A stretch of 64,000 nt of DNA. It comes from Marivivens aquimaris (GTDB lineage Bacteria > Pseudomonadota > Alphaproteobacteria > Rhodobacterales > Rhodobacteraceae). A model generated the notes under the pieces. That model was not told where the DNA came from, did not search any database, and was given only the letters and a program-made list of their open reading frames with translations. Made by a program: the position numbers and the translations under genes. The stretch is from contig NZ_JADBGB010000001.1 of NCBI RefSeq assembly GCF_015220045.1, positions 2,535,001 to 2,599,000 on the forward strand. The letters are read 5' to 3'. Below, in pieces: positions 53,955 to 61,137 of this stretch (positions within the stretch are counted from its first letter, which is position 1; each line of letters begins with the position of its first letter).

Positions 53955-54086
53955 ATGAACCTTCTTGTCAAAGCGAGAGACGGCCGCCGCACGGCATTGG
54001 CCTCTTTGGAAATGTGGGAACGGAATATTTTTGGACAGGTTAACGAGTACCCGCATCACCCGCGACCAGTGCTGAAAAAGCGCTAA
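53955..54086 (+). CDS. Mini-protein with LL-KAR-GRR-AL signature, copy 1
   Basis: A 43-aa basic protein, start ATG 53955 with AAAGG 9 bases upstream, followed by a terminator. Its first 15 residues, MNLLVKARDGRRTAL, match the mini-protein at 54627 (MTLLDKARQGRRNAL) at 10 of 15 positions. The DNA behind the matched residues differs at synonymous positions (CTT/CTA, CTT/CTG, AGA/CGT, TTG/CTT), which argues that the protein, not just the DNA, was kept. Tails differ. No family recognised; size, charge and arginine content recall the DUF1127 group of small proteins, but the match is not convincing. Confidence 0.5.
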   Translation: MNLLVKARDGRRTALASLEMWERNIFGQVNEYPHHPRPVLKKR

Positions 54087-54113
54087 GGACGCTAAGCAGC
54101 TACAACCTTGGCA

Positions 54114-54148
54114 GAACAGCCCGGCTTCGGTCGGGCTGTTCGCGTTTC
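54114..54148 (+). terminator. Terminator after mini-protein copy 1
   Basis: GAACAGCCCG pairs with CGGGCTGTTC across the loop GCTTCGGT, followed by GCGTTTC. It begins 27 bases after the stop of the 43-aa frame. Confidence 0.75.
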
Positions 54149-54460
54149 AGGCTCATGAATGGCCTTGCAATGCAGGAACAACGCATCTCCATAGCCGGAT
54201 ACGCCAATATCGAACGAATATTCCATTATATACTTTTGCACCACATCTTCCCCGTTGTAGAAGCTGAATGGAATCACACCTTGAGGTAGTGTTGGACATG
54301 AGGCGGTGGTGTCCCAATCCGCTAACGCCTCGCTCGCTCGACCAACCTTCCTCGGTCCGGTGGCGTCCGTGTCCCAATCCACTGACGTCACCGGATGCGA
54401 GCGGTCACATCAAAATTTAACGGCCTTGCCCCCGAAGGCGCTCTGGAATGGACATGTGCA
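54149..54460. other. Low-G+C region with an uncertain minus-strand frame
   Basis: A 312-base stretch without a supported gene. The minus strand has a 99-codon frame (54092-54391) in which DWDTDAT and DWDTTAS form a repeat; in the DNA, TGTCCCAATCC occurs twice about 60 bases apart (near 54310 and 54370). The frame runs through the terminator stem at its 3' end and has no clear ribosome-binding site. It may be a decayed or foreign fragment. Confidence 0.4.
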
Positions 54461-54622
54461 ATGACCATCAAGGATATCCTTTGGCGTAAAGCGCCATTTG
54501 CCAACGGTGCGCCCACGCGGCGTGCGAAAGACGAAAACAGGGTTACGCGCGACGAGATTGCTTCGCTCTTTGCGGAAGAGCTTGGCTACAGGTCGCAAAG
54601 AAAGCCCCGCCGCATGGGATAA
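54461..54622 (+). CDS. Small protein of unknown function, 53 aa
   Basis: A 53-aa basic protein beginning MTIKDILWRKAPFANGAPTR, with a helical centre (TRDEIASLFAEELGY) and a very basic end. The start is uncertain; no strong ribosome-binding site is seen at 54461, and an ATG-free extension runs upstream to 54395. It is 4 bases ahead of the mini-protein at 54627 and probably co-transcribed with it. Not recognised. Confidence 0.45.
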   Translation: MTIKDILWRKAPFANGAPTRRAKDENRVTRDEIASLFAEELGYRSQRKPRRMG

Positions 54623-54626
54623 ACCG

Positions 54627-54737
54627 ATGACGCTACTGGACAAAGCCCGTCAAGGCCGCCGCAACGCACTTCTCCGTCGTTACATGCGCCAAAGCTGGGT
54701 GCGCCGCGTTATCGGGCGCGGCATGATCCAGATGTGA
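54627..54737 (+). CDS. Mini-protein with LL-KAR-GRR-AL signature, copy 2
   Basis: A 36-aa strongly basic protein (10 Arg) that starts MTLLDKARQGRRNAL and continues with a Trp/Arg-rich helix (RRYMRQSWVRRVIGRG). It shares its N-terminal half with the mini-protein at 53955. It lies just after the 53-aa frame and is followed by a shared terminator with the carbonic anhydrase gene. Possible nucleic-acid- or membrane-binding peptide; function unknown. Confidence 0.5.
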   Translation: MTLLDKARQGRRNALLRRYMRQSWVRRVIGRGMIQM

Positions 54738-54763
54738 GAAAGGCGCCTCGCGGCGCCTCTCTC
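54738..54763. terminator. Bidirectional terminator between mini-protein and carbonic anhydrase genes
   Basis: Stem AGGCGCC / GGCGCCT with loop TCGC, flanked by GAGAA and TCTCTCTT. Short T-tracts only. Confidence 0.7.
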
Positions 54764-55414
54764 TTAGATCAGGTGGAACTTGCTGTCCGTCGGATCAAAG
54801 AACTCCAGCGTTCCTTCACCGATGTCGTTGTAAAGACCGTGGAGCGTCAACATGCCTTCCTCCATCGCATTTTGCACGAACGGGAAGGTCGACAGATTTT
54901 CGAGGCTCACTAAAACGGCTTCACGTTCAAGCGCTTTCACCTGCTGCTCTTCAGGCAGTTCCGAGACGCGCTCGAAACCAGGGCGAAGCAGGTTCAGCCA
55001 CGTGCCCACGAAGGACGTTTTCTCTTCAAGCTCTGGCGCCTTGCCGTGGCACATCGCGTGACAACCGGCGACGCCGCCGCACTGCGAGTGACCCATGACG
55101 ATGATGTGCGCGACCTTCAGCGAGCTGACAGCGTACTCGACCGCAGCAGACGTACCGTGGTGATCGCCATCGGGTGTGTAGGGCGGCACGAGGTTTGCAA
55201 TGTTGCGGTGAATGAAGAACTCACCGGTCTCCGCACCGAAAATGGAAGTCACATGCACACGGCTATCGCAGCAGGAAATCACCATCGCACGGGGGCGCTG
55301 GCCTTCATCGGCAAGGCGGCGATACCAAGCGCGGTTCTCAGCGTATGCAGTGGCTTTCCAGCCTTGGTAGCGGCGGACCAGATATTCGGGAAGCGGGCGG
55401 GCGGAATGCATCAT
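54764..55414 (-). CDS. Beta-class carbonic anhydrase
   Basis: A 216-aa zinc enzyme interconverting CO2 and bicarbonate. The zinc ligands are visible: Cys48 and Asp50 in ISCCDSR, His109 and Cys112 in GHSQCGG; IHRNIANLVPP is the dimer/active-site block. It supplies bicarbonate for carboxylases such as acetyl-CoA carboxylase. CGGAGAG is immediately upstream; two ATGs are adjacent and the first is used. Single gene. Confidence 0.96.
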   Translation of the reverse strand: MMHSARPLPEYLVRRYQGWKATAYAENRAWYRRLADEGQRPRAMVISCCDSRVHVTSIFGAETGEFFIHRNIANLVPPYTPDGDHHGTSAAVEYAVSSLKVAHIIVMGHSQCGGVAGCHAMCHGKAPELEEKTSFVGTWLNLLRPGFERVSELPEEQQVKALEREAVLVSLENLSTFPFVQNAMEEGMLTLHGLYNDIGEGTLEFFDPTDSKFHLI

Positions 55415-55525
55415 CTCTCCGTTTGTTTATTCACGGCTAATTAGGCGGCATTTGCGCGAAGTTCGAAACATTTCTCGACGCGACGTAAACCGCTTTGGAA
55501 CCACAGTGATCGTAACCAGCTACTC

Positions 55526-55945
55526 ATGCAAGACACTCAGACACATCGTATCGCCCCCGCGCCCCAGACCCGCAACGTCGTGCGGCTCGATCCAACAGAC
55601 ACAGGCACGACCGATCCGTCGCGCGCCTATCAACTTTTCCACGGGCTCAGTCTGACTGATACCGAGGACCTTATCGCCAGTGCGACCGAGGAGCTCGATG
55701 TGCTCTTCGCCCGCATCAGGGCCAAACATTTCGACTGCAATTTCGGGGACCTACCCGATCTGGGCTACGAGGTAGCCGCCACAGCCAAGCACTACGGCCT
55801 CGACAAGATCGGCAAAGTCGCGATGGACATGATCAACTGTGCCAGAACCCACGATCCGATGGCTCTGGCGGCCGTTGTGGCGCGTTTGGGCCGGCTTGTC
55901 CATCGTGCACCAGAGCATCTATGGACCGCACGAGACGCGCAATGA
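55526..55945 (+). CDS. Protein of unknown function upstream of the aminopeptidase gene
   Basis: A 139-aa soluble protein. The first 35 residues are disordered; the rest is all-helical (DTEDLIASATEELDVLFARIR, EVAATAKHYGLDKIGKVAMDMI, MALAAVVARLGRLVHRAPEHLW), with a length and helix pattern like a four-helix bundle, and no conserved catalytic residues that I can name. It precedes the M17 aminopeptidase gene by few bases, so it is probably in the same operon (hypothetical gene, pepA, NlpC/P60 gene). Not recognised. Confidence 0.65.
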   Translation: MQDTQTHRIAPAPQTRNVVRLDPTDTGTTDPSRAYQLFHGLSLTDTEDLIASATEELDVLFARIRAKHFDCNFGDLPDLGYEVAATAKHYGLDKIGKVAMDMINCARTHDPMALAAVVARLGRLVHRAPEHLWTARDAQ

Positions 55946-56002
55946 AGTGACTTGCAGGCACCGCGCGGATGGATACGCTGGGCGAAAACCACGGAGCCCG
56001 AA

Positions 56003-57376
56003 TTGAACTTTGATGCGCCCGACGCCCCCGCAATCACCCTCGAAGCCGTCACTTCTGCAAACTGGTCCGCTGTCCAGAATGGACTGACGGAAAACGCCCA
56101 GGCTTGGGCCAAGGTGCAGGGGTTCGACGGCGGCGCGGGTCAGGTTCTGACGCTGCCGAGCACGGATGGCGGCATCGAGCGCGCATTCATCGGAATGGGC
56201 GATCAAAAAGCGCAAAGTCGCCAAAGGTTCATCGTCGCTGCGGGTGCCGCGAAACTGCCCGAAGGTGCCTATGACCTGAAAGGCCTCGAAGGCGCTGCAC
56301 TTGAAGAAGCCGCGCTTGGCTGGCTGCTGGCGTCCTACCGTTTCGACCGCTACCGCAAGCAGAGCGAGATGAAGGCGACGCTCATTGCGCCTGAGGGCAT
56401 CGACGCTGACCGTATTCTGACGATTGCCAAGGGCGAGTGCCTGACACGCGATCTGATTAACACGCCCGCCTCCGACATGGGCCCTCCCGATCTGGAAGCC
56501 GCTGCCCGCAAACTGGCTGAGGAGCATGGCGCGAGCATCGAGGTCACGGTTGGCGACGACCTGCTTGAGAAAAACTTCCCCATGGTCCACGCCGTCGGCC
56601 GCGCTGCCAACCGCGCGCCTCGTCTGATCGACATGCGTTGGGGTAGCGAAGGTCCGACGCTCACACTGGTCGGCAAGGGCGTTTGCTTCGACACCGGCGG
56701 TCTGAACATCAAACCGTCGTCGTCGATGGGCTTGATGAAAAAGGACATGGGCGGCTCTGCCACCGTGCTTGGCCTTGCGCATATGATCATGGGACTTGGG
56801 CTGAAGCTGCAACTACGCGTCCTGATCCCCGCTGTCGAAAACTCCATCGCCGGTAACGCCTTCCGTCCGCAGGATATTCTGAATAGCCGCAAGGGTCTCA
56901 CGGTCGAGATCAACAACACCGACGCCGAAGGCCGCCTCGTGCTCGCCGACGCGCTGACCTACGGCAGCGAAGAAAACCCCGATCTGATCGTCTCCATGGC
57001 GACGCTGACCGGTGCGGCCCGCGTGGCGGTCGGCCCTGACCTCGCGCCGTTCTACACCGACCACGACGACGATGCGTCTGCACTGGCAATCGCCGCTGCT
57101 CAGGTCGCCGATCCGGTCTGGCGTATGCCGTTCCACAATCCCTACGAGGCGATGATCGAACCGGGAGTCGCTGACCTCGATAATGCGCCGAAGGGTGGAT
57201 TTGCGGGGTCCATCACCGCCGCTCTGTTCCTGCGCCGTTTCGTGGATGCGCCGCGCTACATGCACTTCGATATTTATGGTTGGCAGCCCACTGCGGCACC
57301 TGCGCGCCCGCACGGCGGCGTCGGTCAAGGTGCCCGCGCACTGCTGGAAGCATTGCCAAAAATGCTGGGCCTATGA
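56003..57376 (+). CDS. Leucyl aminopeptidase family (M17) metallopeptidase
   Basis: A 457-aa dizinc or dimanganese exopeptidase of the cytosol. Metal and catalytic residues: LVGKGVCFDTGGLNIKP, MKKDMGGSATVLG (metal Lys/Asp) and the signature NTDAEGRLVLADAL. The start is uncertain: a TTG at 56003 with GGAG upstream gives MNFDAPDAP, similar to relatives; another TTG lies 51 bases earlier. It overlaps the next gene by 4 bases (ATGA). Likely role: final breakdown of peptides, perhaps including cell-wall peptides given the neighbour. Confidence 0.9.
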   Translation: MNFDAPDAPAITLEAVTSANWSAVQNGLTENAQAWAKVQGFDGGAGQVLTLPSTDGGIERAFIGMGDQKAQSRQRFIVAAGAAKLPEGAYDLKGLEGAALEEAALGWLLASYRFDRYRKQSEMKATLIAPEGIDADRILTIAKGECLTRDLINTPASDMGPPDLEAAARKLAEEHGASIEVTVGDDLLEKNFPMVHAVGRAANRAPRLIDMRWGSEGPTLTLVGKGVCFDTGGLNIKPSSSMGLMKKDMGGSATVLGLAHMIMGLGLKLQLRVLIPAVENSIAGNAFRPQDILNSRKGLTVEINNTDAEGRLVLADALTYGSEENPDLIVSMATLTGAARVAVGPDLAPFYTDHDDDASALAIAAAQVADPVWRMPFHNPYEAMIEPGVADLDNAPKGGFAGSITAALFLRRFVDAPRYMHFDIYGWQPTAAPARPHGGVGQGARALLEALPKMLGL

Positions 57377-58179
57377 CCGACAGACGGACCACGCCCGCCA
57401 ACTCGCGGGTCGCGGCGGGCTACCTTGAAGGGAAGGTAGCTGCGCCCCGATACACCGAAGGTCATACCGCATATGTCGCGGCGCCGCTCGTCGAACTGCT
57501 CGACATTCCGGGCGGTCGACGTGACAGGCAGCTTCAGGCAGGGACACCCCTGACCGTGTATGAAGACGAGGCCGGCTGGAGCTACGTTCAGTCGCAGCGC
57601 AACGGCTACGTTGGCTACGTTCTATCCGCGCAACTGAGCACCGACTGGGCGCCCGATCACCGGATTAGCTCATTCGGTACGCATGTTTATCGCGATGCAT
57701 CCATGAAATCGCCGAACATCAGTTTCATCGGATTTGGCGCGGAACTGCCTGTATTAGACACGACTGACAAGTTCGCGAAGACCCCGCTTGGCTACGTCCC
57801 GCTCCAACATCTCGAGCGCAACGACGCCAGCCGCAACGACCCTGTTGCGGTGGCCGAACTTCACCTCAACGTGCCGTACCTTTGGGGCGGAAACTCCACC
57901 CGCGGGATCGATTGCTCGGGTCTGGTGTCCGCCGCGTTCGGCGCGTGCGGAGTGAACTGCGCGGGTGACAGCGATCTGCAGGAACAGTCCTGCGGAACGG
58001 CGCTGACAGACACGCAACCAAAACGCGGCGATCTGTTTTTTTGGCCGGGTCACGTGGCGATTGTTTACGACGACAGCAATATTATCCACGCCAATGCGCA
58101 TCATATGGCGGTCGCGATCGAAGATATGGACGACGCGCTGCGAAGGATCGGGCCCGTTCGGACCCACCGCAGGATTTAA
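57373..58179 (+). CDS. NlpC/P60 cysteine peptidase with SH3-like domains
   Basis: A 268-aa predicted cell-wall peptide hydrolase. Two bacterial SH3-like units (about 30-90 and 95-145; APLVELLDIPGG, YVQSQRNGYVGYVLS) precede the NlpC/P60 domain, whose catalytic Cys is in GIDCSGLVSAAFG and His in WPGHVAIVYD. No signal peptide is evident, as in the cytosolic recycling members of the family that split L-Ala-gamma-D-Glu-type peptides. Its ATG overlaps the aminopeptidase stop, suggesting a joint role in murein peptide recycling. It overlaps the convergent DUF2794 gene by 4 bases. Confidence 0.9.
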   Translation: MTDRRTTPANSRVAAGYLEGKVAAPRYTEGHTAYVAAPLVELLDIPGGRRDRQLQAGTPLTVYEDEAGWSYVQSQRNGYVGYVLSAQLSTDWAPDHRISSFGTHVYRDASMKSPNISFIGFGAELPVLDTTDKFAKTPLGYVPLQHLERNDASRNDPVAVAELHLNVPYLWGGNSTRGIDCSGLVSAAFGACGVNCAGDSDLQEQSCGTALTDTQPKRGDLFFWPGHVAIVYDDSNIIHANAHHMAVAIEDMDDALRRIGPVRTHRRI

Positions 58180-58514
58180 TCGACGGCGCGGATCAATTTG
58201 CGCTCCAGCGGCACAAGGACCTGTTTGAGGTCGTTGCCCCGCTTGAGGATCATGCCCTCTGCCGAAATCACGGAATATTGGCCCTGCTTCATGCGAAGTT
58301 TGGGCCGTTTTTCAATCCGGTAGAGCGGAAATTCAGCTGTCCGCCGGAACACGGAAAACACTGCGACATCCTTCAGCGCCGAAATGCCATAGTCCCGCCA
58401 TTCGCCCGCGGCGACCATCCGCCCGTAAAGGCCAAGGATGATATGCAGCTCGGTCCGGTGAAACGACACCTGCTCTGACGAGCCGATAAACGGGGTGGGC
58501 GGTTGCAGCGTCAT
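58176..58514 (-). CDS. DUF2794 family protein
   Basis: A 112-aa protein of an alphaproteobacterial family of unknown function. The conserved core FHRTELHIILGLYGRMVAAGEWRDY and AVFSVFRRTAEFPLYRIEKRP is intact, as is the end ILKRGNDLKQVLVPLERKL. Soluble, probably a compact alpha/beta fold. A short spacer separates it from the lipoprotein gene upstream; its 3' end overlaps the NlpC/P60 gene. Confidence 0.88.
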   Translation of the reverse strand: MTLQPPTPFIGSSEQVSFHRTELHIILGLYGRMVAAGEWRDYGISALKDVAVFSVFRRTAEFPLYRIEKRPKLRMKQGQYSVISAEGMILKRGNDLKQVLVPLERKLIRAVD

Positions 58515-58571
58515 ACTTCAGATTTGCGGTATTTTCTTCGCAAATCAAGCACCATGCCCGTTTGGGTCGCC

Positions 58572-58859
58572 TCAGGAACAATAAATCCTGTCGATGATCC
58601 CGTTTTCATTGATCTCGAAATTGAGCCTGCGCATCCGGTATTCCATCGTGACGATGTCGCCAGGACGCAAAATACGCACCTCGTCGAGGATGAGCACTTT
58701 TTCCAGCGCGTAGTCCGGTTGGCCGATCAGATCAGCGTATTGTGAACCACCGCAAGTGTCATAGCTTTCCTCTGGAAAAGCCGGTGGTGGTGTCAATTCG
58801 GTGGTTCCACATCCGGTCAAAATCGCGCAAATGACGGAAACGAAAGAAAAACGTCGCAC
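58572..58859 (-). CDS. I78-family peptidase inhibitor lipoprotein
   Basis: A 95-aa predicted lipoprotein. The signal (MRRFSFVSVICAI) ends in the lipobox LTGC with Cys17. The mature part has the inhibitor I78 pattern: CGGSQYADLIGQP, VRILRPGDIVTMEYRMRRLNFEINENG and a final Cys in DRIYCS, with a probable disulfide between the two. Relatives inhibit serine proteases; the target here is unknown. GAGTAAC precedes the start. Divergent from the formaldehyde dehydrogenase gene. Confidence 0.8.
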   Translation of the reverse strand: MRRFSFVSVICAILTGCGTTELTPPPAFPEESYDTCGGSQYADLIGQPDYALEKVLILDEVRILRPGDIVTMEYRMRRLNFEINENGIIDRIYCS

Positions 58860-58980
58860 TTGTTACTCCTGTCATAGCGGGTGAAACGATTTGAAAGGAA
58901 ATGGGAAGACCCATCAATAGCAACGTTGTTTTCACCCTCGCTTTATCGCAGTTTGGACCCATTCAGAGGAGGATTTCTTA

Positions 58981-60111
58981 ATGCGTACCCGTGCCGCCGT
59001 CGCCCTTGAGGCTGGCAAACCGCTCGAGGTCATGGACGTGAACCTCGAAGGCCCGAAAGAGGGCGAGGTTCTGGTCGAGATCAAGGCCACCGGCATTTGC
59101 CACACCGACGAATTTACCCTTTCGGGCGCTGACCCCGAAGGTCTGTTCCCCGCAATCCTCGGTCACGAAGGCGCTGGCGTCGTTGTCGAAGTCGGCCCCG
59201 GCGTCAAAAACCTGAAGCCCGGCGACCACGTCATTCCGCTCTACACACCGGAATGCCGCGAGTGCCCGAGCTGTCTGAGCCAGAAGACCAACCTCTGCAC
59301 CTCGATCCGTGGCACCCAAGGTCAGGGCCTCATGCCCGATGGCACCTCGCGTTTCTCGATGCTCGATGGCACGCCGATCCTGCACTACATGGGCTGCTCG
59401 ACCTTCGCGAACCACACCGTCCTGCCGGAAATCGCGCTCGCCAAGATCCGTGAAGACGCGCCGTTCGACAAAGTCTGTTACATCGGCTGCGGCGTCACCA
59501 CCGGCGTTGGCGCTGTGATCAACACCGCTCAGGTCGAAGAGGGTGCTACGGCCGTTGTCTTTGGCCTCGGCGGTATCGGTCTGAACGTCATTCAGGGACT
59601 GCGCCTCGCGGGTGCCGACATGATCATCGGCGTCGATCTGAACAACGACAAAAAGGAATGGGGCGAACGCTTCGGCATGACCCATTTCGTCAACCCGAAG
59701 GAAATCGGCGAAGACATCGTGCCGTACATCGTCAACATGACCAAGCGTCGTGGCGACCTGATCGGCGGCGCGGATTACACCTTCGACTGCACCGGCAACA
59801 CGACGGTCATGCGTCAGGCACTGGAATGTTCGCACCGTGGTTGGGGTCAGTCGATCGTCATCGGCGTAGCCGCTGCCGGCGCTGAAATCAGCACCCGTCC
59901 GTTCCAACTGGTGACCGGCCGCGTCTGGAAAGGCACCGCGTTCGGCGGCGCTCGTGGCCGTACCGACGTTCCGAAGATCGTCGACTGGTACATGGAAGGT
60001 AAGATCGAGATTGACCCGATGATCACCCACACGCTTTCGCTGGATGACATCAACAAGGGCTTCGACCTCATGCACGAAGGCAAGTCGATCCGTTCGGTTG
60101 TCGTGTACTAA
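58981..60111 (+). CDS. frmA: S-(hydroxymethyl)glutathione dehydrogenase / class III alcohol dehydrogenase
   Basis: A 376-aa zinc enzyme that oxidises the formaldehyde-glutathione adduct to S-formylglutathione with NAD+. Catalytic zinc ligands: Cys40 ([12 protein letters not shown]), His62 and the later Cys (GCGVTTG); structural zinc: Cys92, Cys95, Cys98, Cys106. [13 protein letters not shown] is the NAD-binding turn. GAGGAGGA precedes ATG 58981. It is also called adhC, flhA or gd-faldh. The next enzyme of the route, fghA, is at 28105-28935, not adjacent. Confidence 0.97.
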   Translation: MRTRAAVALEAGKPLEVMDVNLEGPKEGEVLVEIKATGICHTDEFTLSGADPEGLFPAILGHEGAGVVVEVGPGVKNLKPGDHVIPLYTPECRECPSCLSQKTNLCTSIRGTQGQGLMPDGTSRFSMLDGTPILHYMGCSTFANHTVLPEIALAKIREDAPFDKVCYIGCGVTTGVGAVINTAQVEEGATAVVFGLGGIGLNVIQGLRLAGADMIIGVDLNNDKKEWGERFGMTHFVNPKEIGEDIVPYIVNMTKRRGDLIGGADYTFDCTGNTTVMRQALECSHRGWGQSIVIGVAAAGAEISTRPFQLVTGRVWKGTAFGGARGRTDVPKIVDWYMEGKIEIDPMITHTLSLDDINKGFDLMHEGKSIRSVVVY

Positions 60112-60119
60112 ACTTTACG

Positions 60120-60141
60120 GCCCTCGCCTTCGGGCGGGGGC
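60120..60141. terminator. Hairpin between frmA and the TetR gene
   Basis: GCCCTCGCC pairs with GGCGGGGGC (one wobble) around TTCG, between two convergent stops. Weak T-tracts on both sides. Confidence 0.75.
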
Positions 60142-60762
60142 TTACTTCACCCCGTAGCGGGCGAGGAACATCTCCACCGCGCCGTCGGCCACACGTTTCT
60201 TTTCGGCTTCGGTGAATTCGGACTGGTTCAGGAACAGTCCACGGTCGACGATGTCGGCCTTACAAAGCACCTCGAATTGATCGGCTGCGAGATCGAAATC
60301 CTCGATATCAAGCTCTCCGCGTTCGACGTACTTCTTCAGAAAACTCCCGATCTTCATCCGCGCGTTGGCAGGTCCACAGGTGTAGAACTGTTCACCCACG
60401 GCGGGGAAACGCTCGGCTTCTGCAACACACATGCGGTACATGCGGCGATTGAAGGGGCGTGTCAGGATTTCAATGAATTCGCGCGCGGCGAAGGTCAGCA
60501 TGTCGCGCAGGGATAGCGAAAGATCGACGCGGGAGGAGATATTCTCTGCCTGCACCTGACATTCAATCCGCGCGACTTCCATGAACAGCAGGCGCTTATC
60601 GGGGAAATAGCTGTAGAGTGTCGCCTTGGAGACGCCCGCCACCTTGGCGATGTCATCCACGCTCGCCCCGTCAAAACCATCCTTGAGGAACACTTCGCGC
60701 GCCCCTTCAATAACCTGTTCGAACTTGCGTCCGCGTTTGATGTCCTGATCGCCGTCCGGCAT
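60142..60762 (-). CDS. TetR/AcrR family transcriptional regulator
   Basis: A 206-aa repressor. The DNA-binding domain covers about 10-60 with FLKDGFDGASVDDIAK and VSKATLYSYFPDKRLLF (recognition helix region). The ligand-binding part has RMYRMCVAEAERFPAVGEQFY, typical of the AefR/AcrR-like C-terminal family. ATG 60762 has AAAGGAG upstream; the frame extended upstream is discarded. It lies 62 bases after a small secreted-protein gene in the same direction, and both are probably read from the operator-containing promoter at 61033-61061, so it may repress itself. Confidence 0.9.
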   Translation of the reverse strand: MPDGDQDIKRGRKFEQVIEGAREVFLKDGFDGASVDDIAKVAGVSKATLYSYFPDKRLLFMEVARIECQVQAENISSRVDLSLSLRDMLTFAAREFIEILTRPFNRRMYRMCVAEAERFPAVGEQFYTCGPANARMKIGSFLKKYVERGELDIEDFDLAADQFEVLCKADIVDRGLFLNQSEFTEAEKKRVADGAVEMFLARYGVK

Positions 60763-60824
60763 GGCCACTCCTTTGAGATAGCCGAGTTTAGCCGCAACGG
60801 CGCCAGAGCCACAAGTAGCGCTTG

Positions 60825-61004
60825 TTATTGGGCGACGCACTGTGTCGTAGCGTTCGCGCCGTTTACGACGCAGACATCGGTCGAAATCACAGGATCGGTG
60901 GTCGGCCAGGTTACAGTCGGAAAGTTCATGACGATGCCGCCAGCGAAAGCCGGCGCGGACATCAGCGACAGAGCAAAAAGGGAAGCAGTAGCAATGCGTT
61001 TCAT
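60825..61004 (-). CDS. Small secreted protein
   Basis: A 59-aa protein whose first 21 residues are a signal peptide (MKRIATASLFALSLMSAPAFA, cleavage AFA|GG). The mature part is about 38 residues with two cysteines (VCVVNG and QCVAQ) that could form a disulfide. ATG 61004 has AAGG upstream at 8 bases. No family recognised. First gene of the proposed unit with the TetR gene, controlled by the palindrome at 61040-61054. Confidence 0.7.
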   Translation of the reverse strand: MKRIATASLFALSLMSAPAFAGGIVMNFPTVTWPTTDPVISTDVCVVNGANATTQCVAQ

Positions 61005-61032
61005 TTCGTTCACCTTGGGTTGGGATTTAACG

Positions 61033-61061
61033 TATCTAAACTGAACCGTTCAGTATTTCAA
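61033..61061 (-). promoter_or_regulatory. Promoter of the secreted-protein/TetR unit
   Basis: On the minus strand TTGAAA (61056-61061) and TAGATA (61033-61038) are 17 bases apart, the standard sigma-70 spacing. Transcription would start near 61026, giving a leader of about 22 bases before the ATG at 61004. Confidence 0.6.
61040..61054. promoter_or_regulatory. 15-bp perfect palindromic operator ACTGAACCGTTCAGT
   Basis: Two exact 7-base arms, ACTGAAC and GTTCAGT, around one central base, sitting inside the 17-base spacer of the promoter above. A repressor bound there would block RNA polymerase. The nearby TetR protein is the likely ligand. The core GAACCGTTC also fits the core GAAYNRTTC of the alphaproteobacterial Irr box, though the flanks do not. 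Confidence 0.65.
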
Positions 61062-61137
61062 TAGTGCTGGCAATCTGTCGCGGTTGCTTATCCGCCAATT
61101 CGGCATAGGCTGAGCGAAGACACCTCAGGAGGTCGCC

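Noticed and set aside
53844..54059. 71-codon minus-strand frame
   Set aside because: It overlaps two plus-strand frames that have better ribosome-binding sites and a terminator; no support of its own.
53498..54737. Genomic island or prophage remnant
   Set aside because: Lower G+C and orphan ORFs, but no integrase, tRNA, direct-repeat ends or phage genes are visible.
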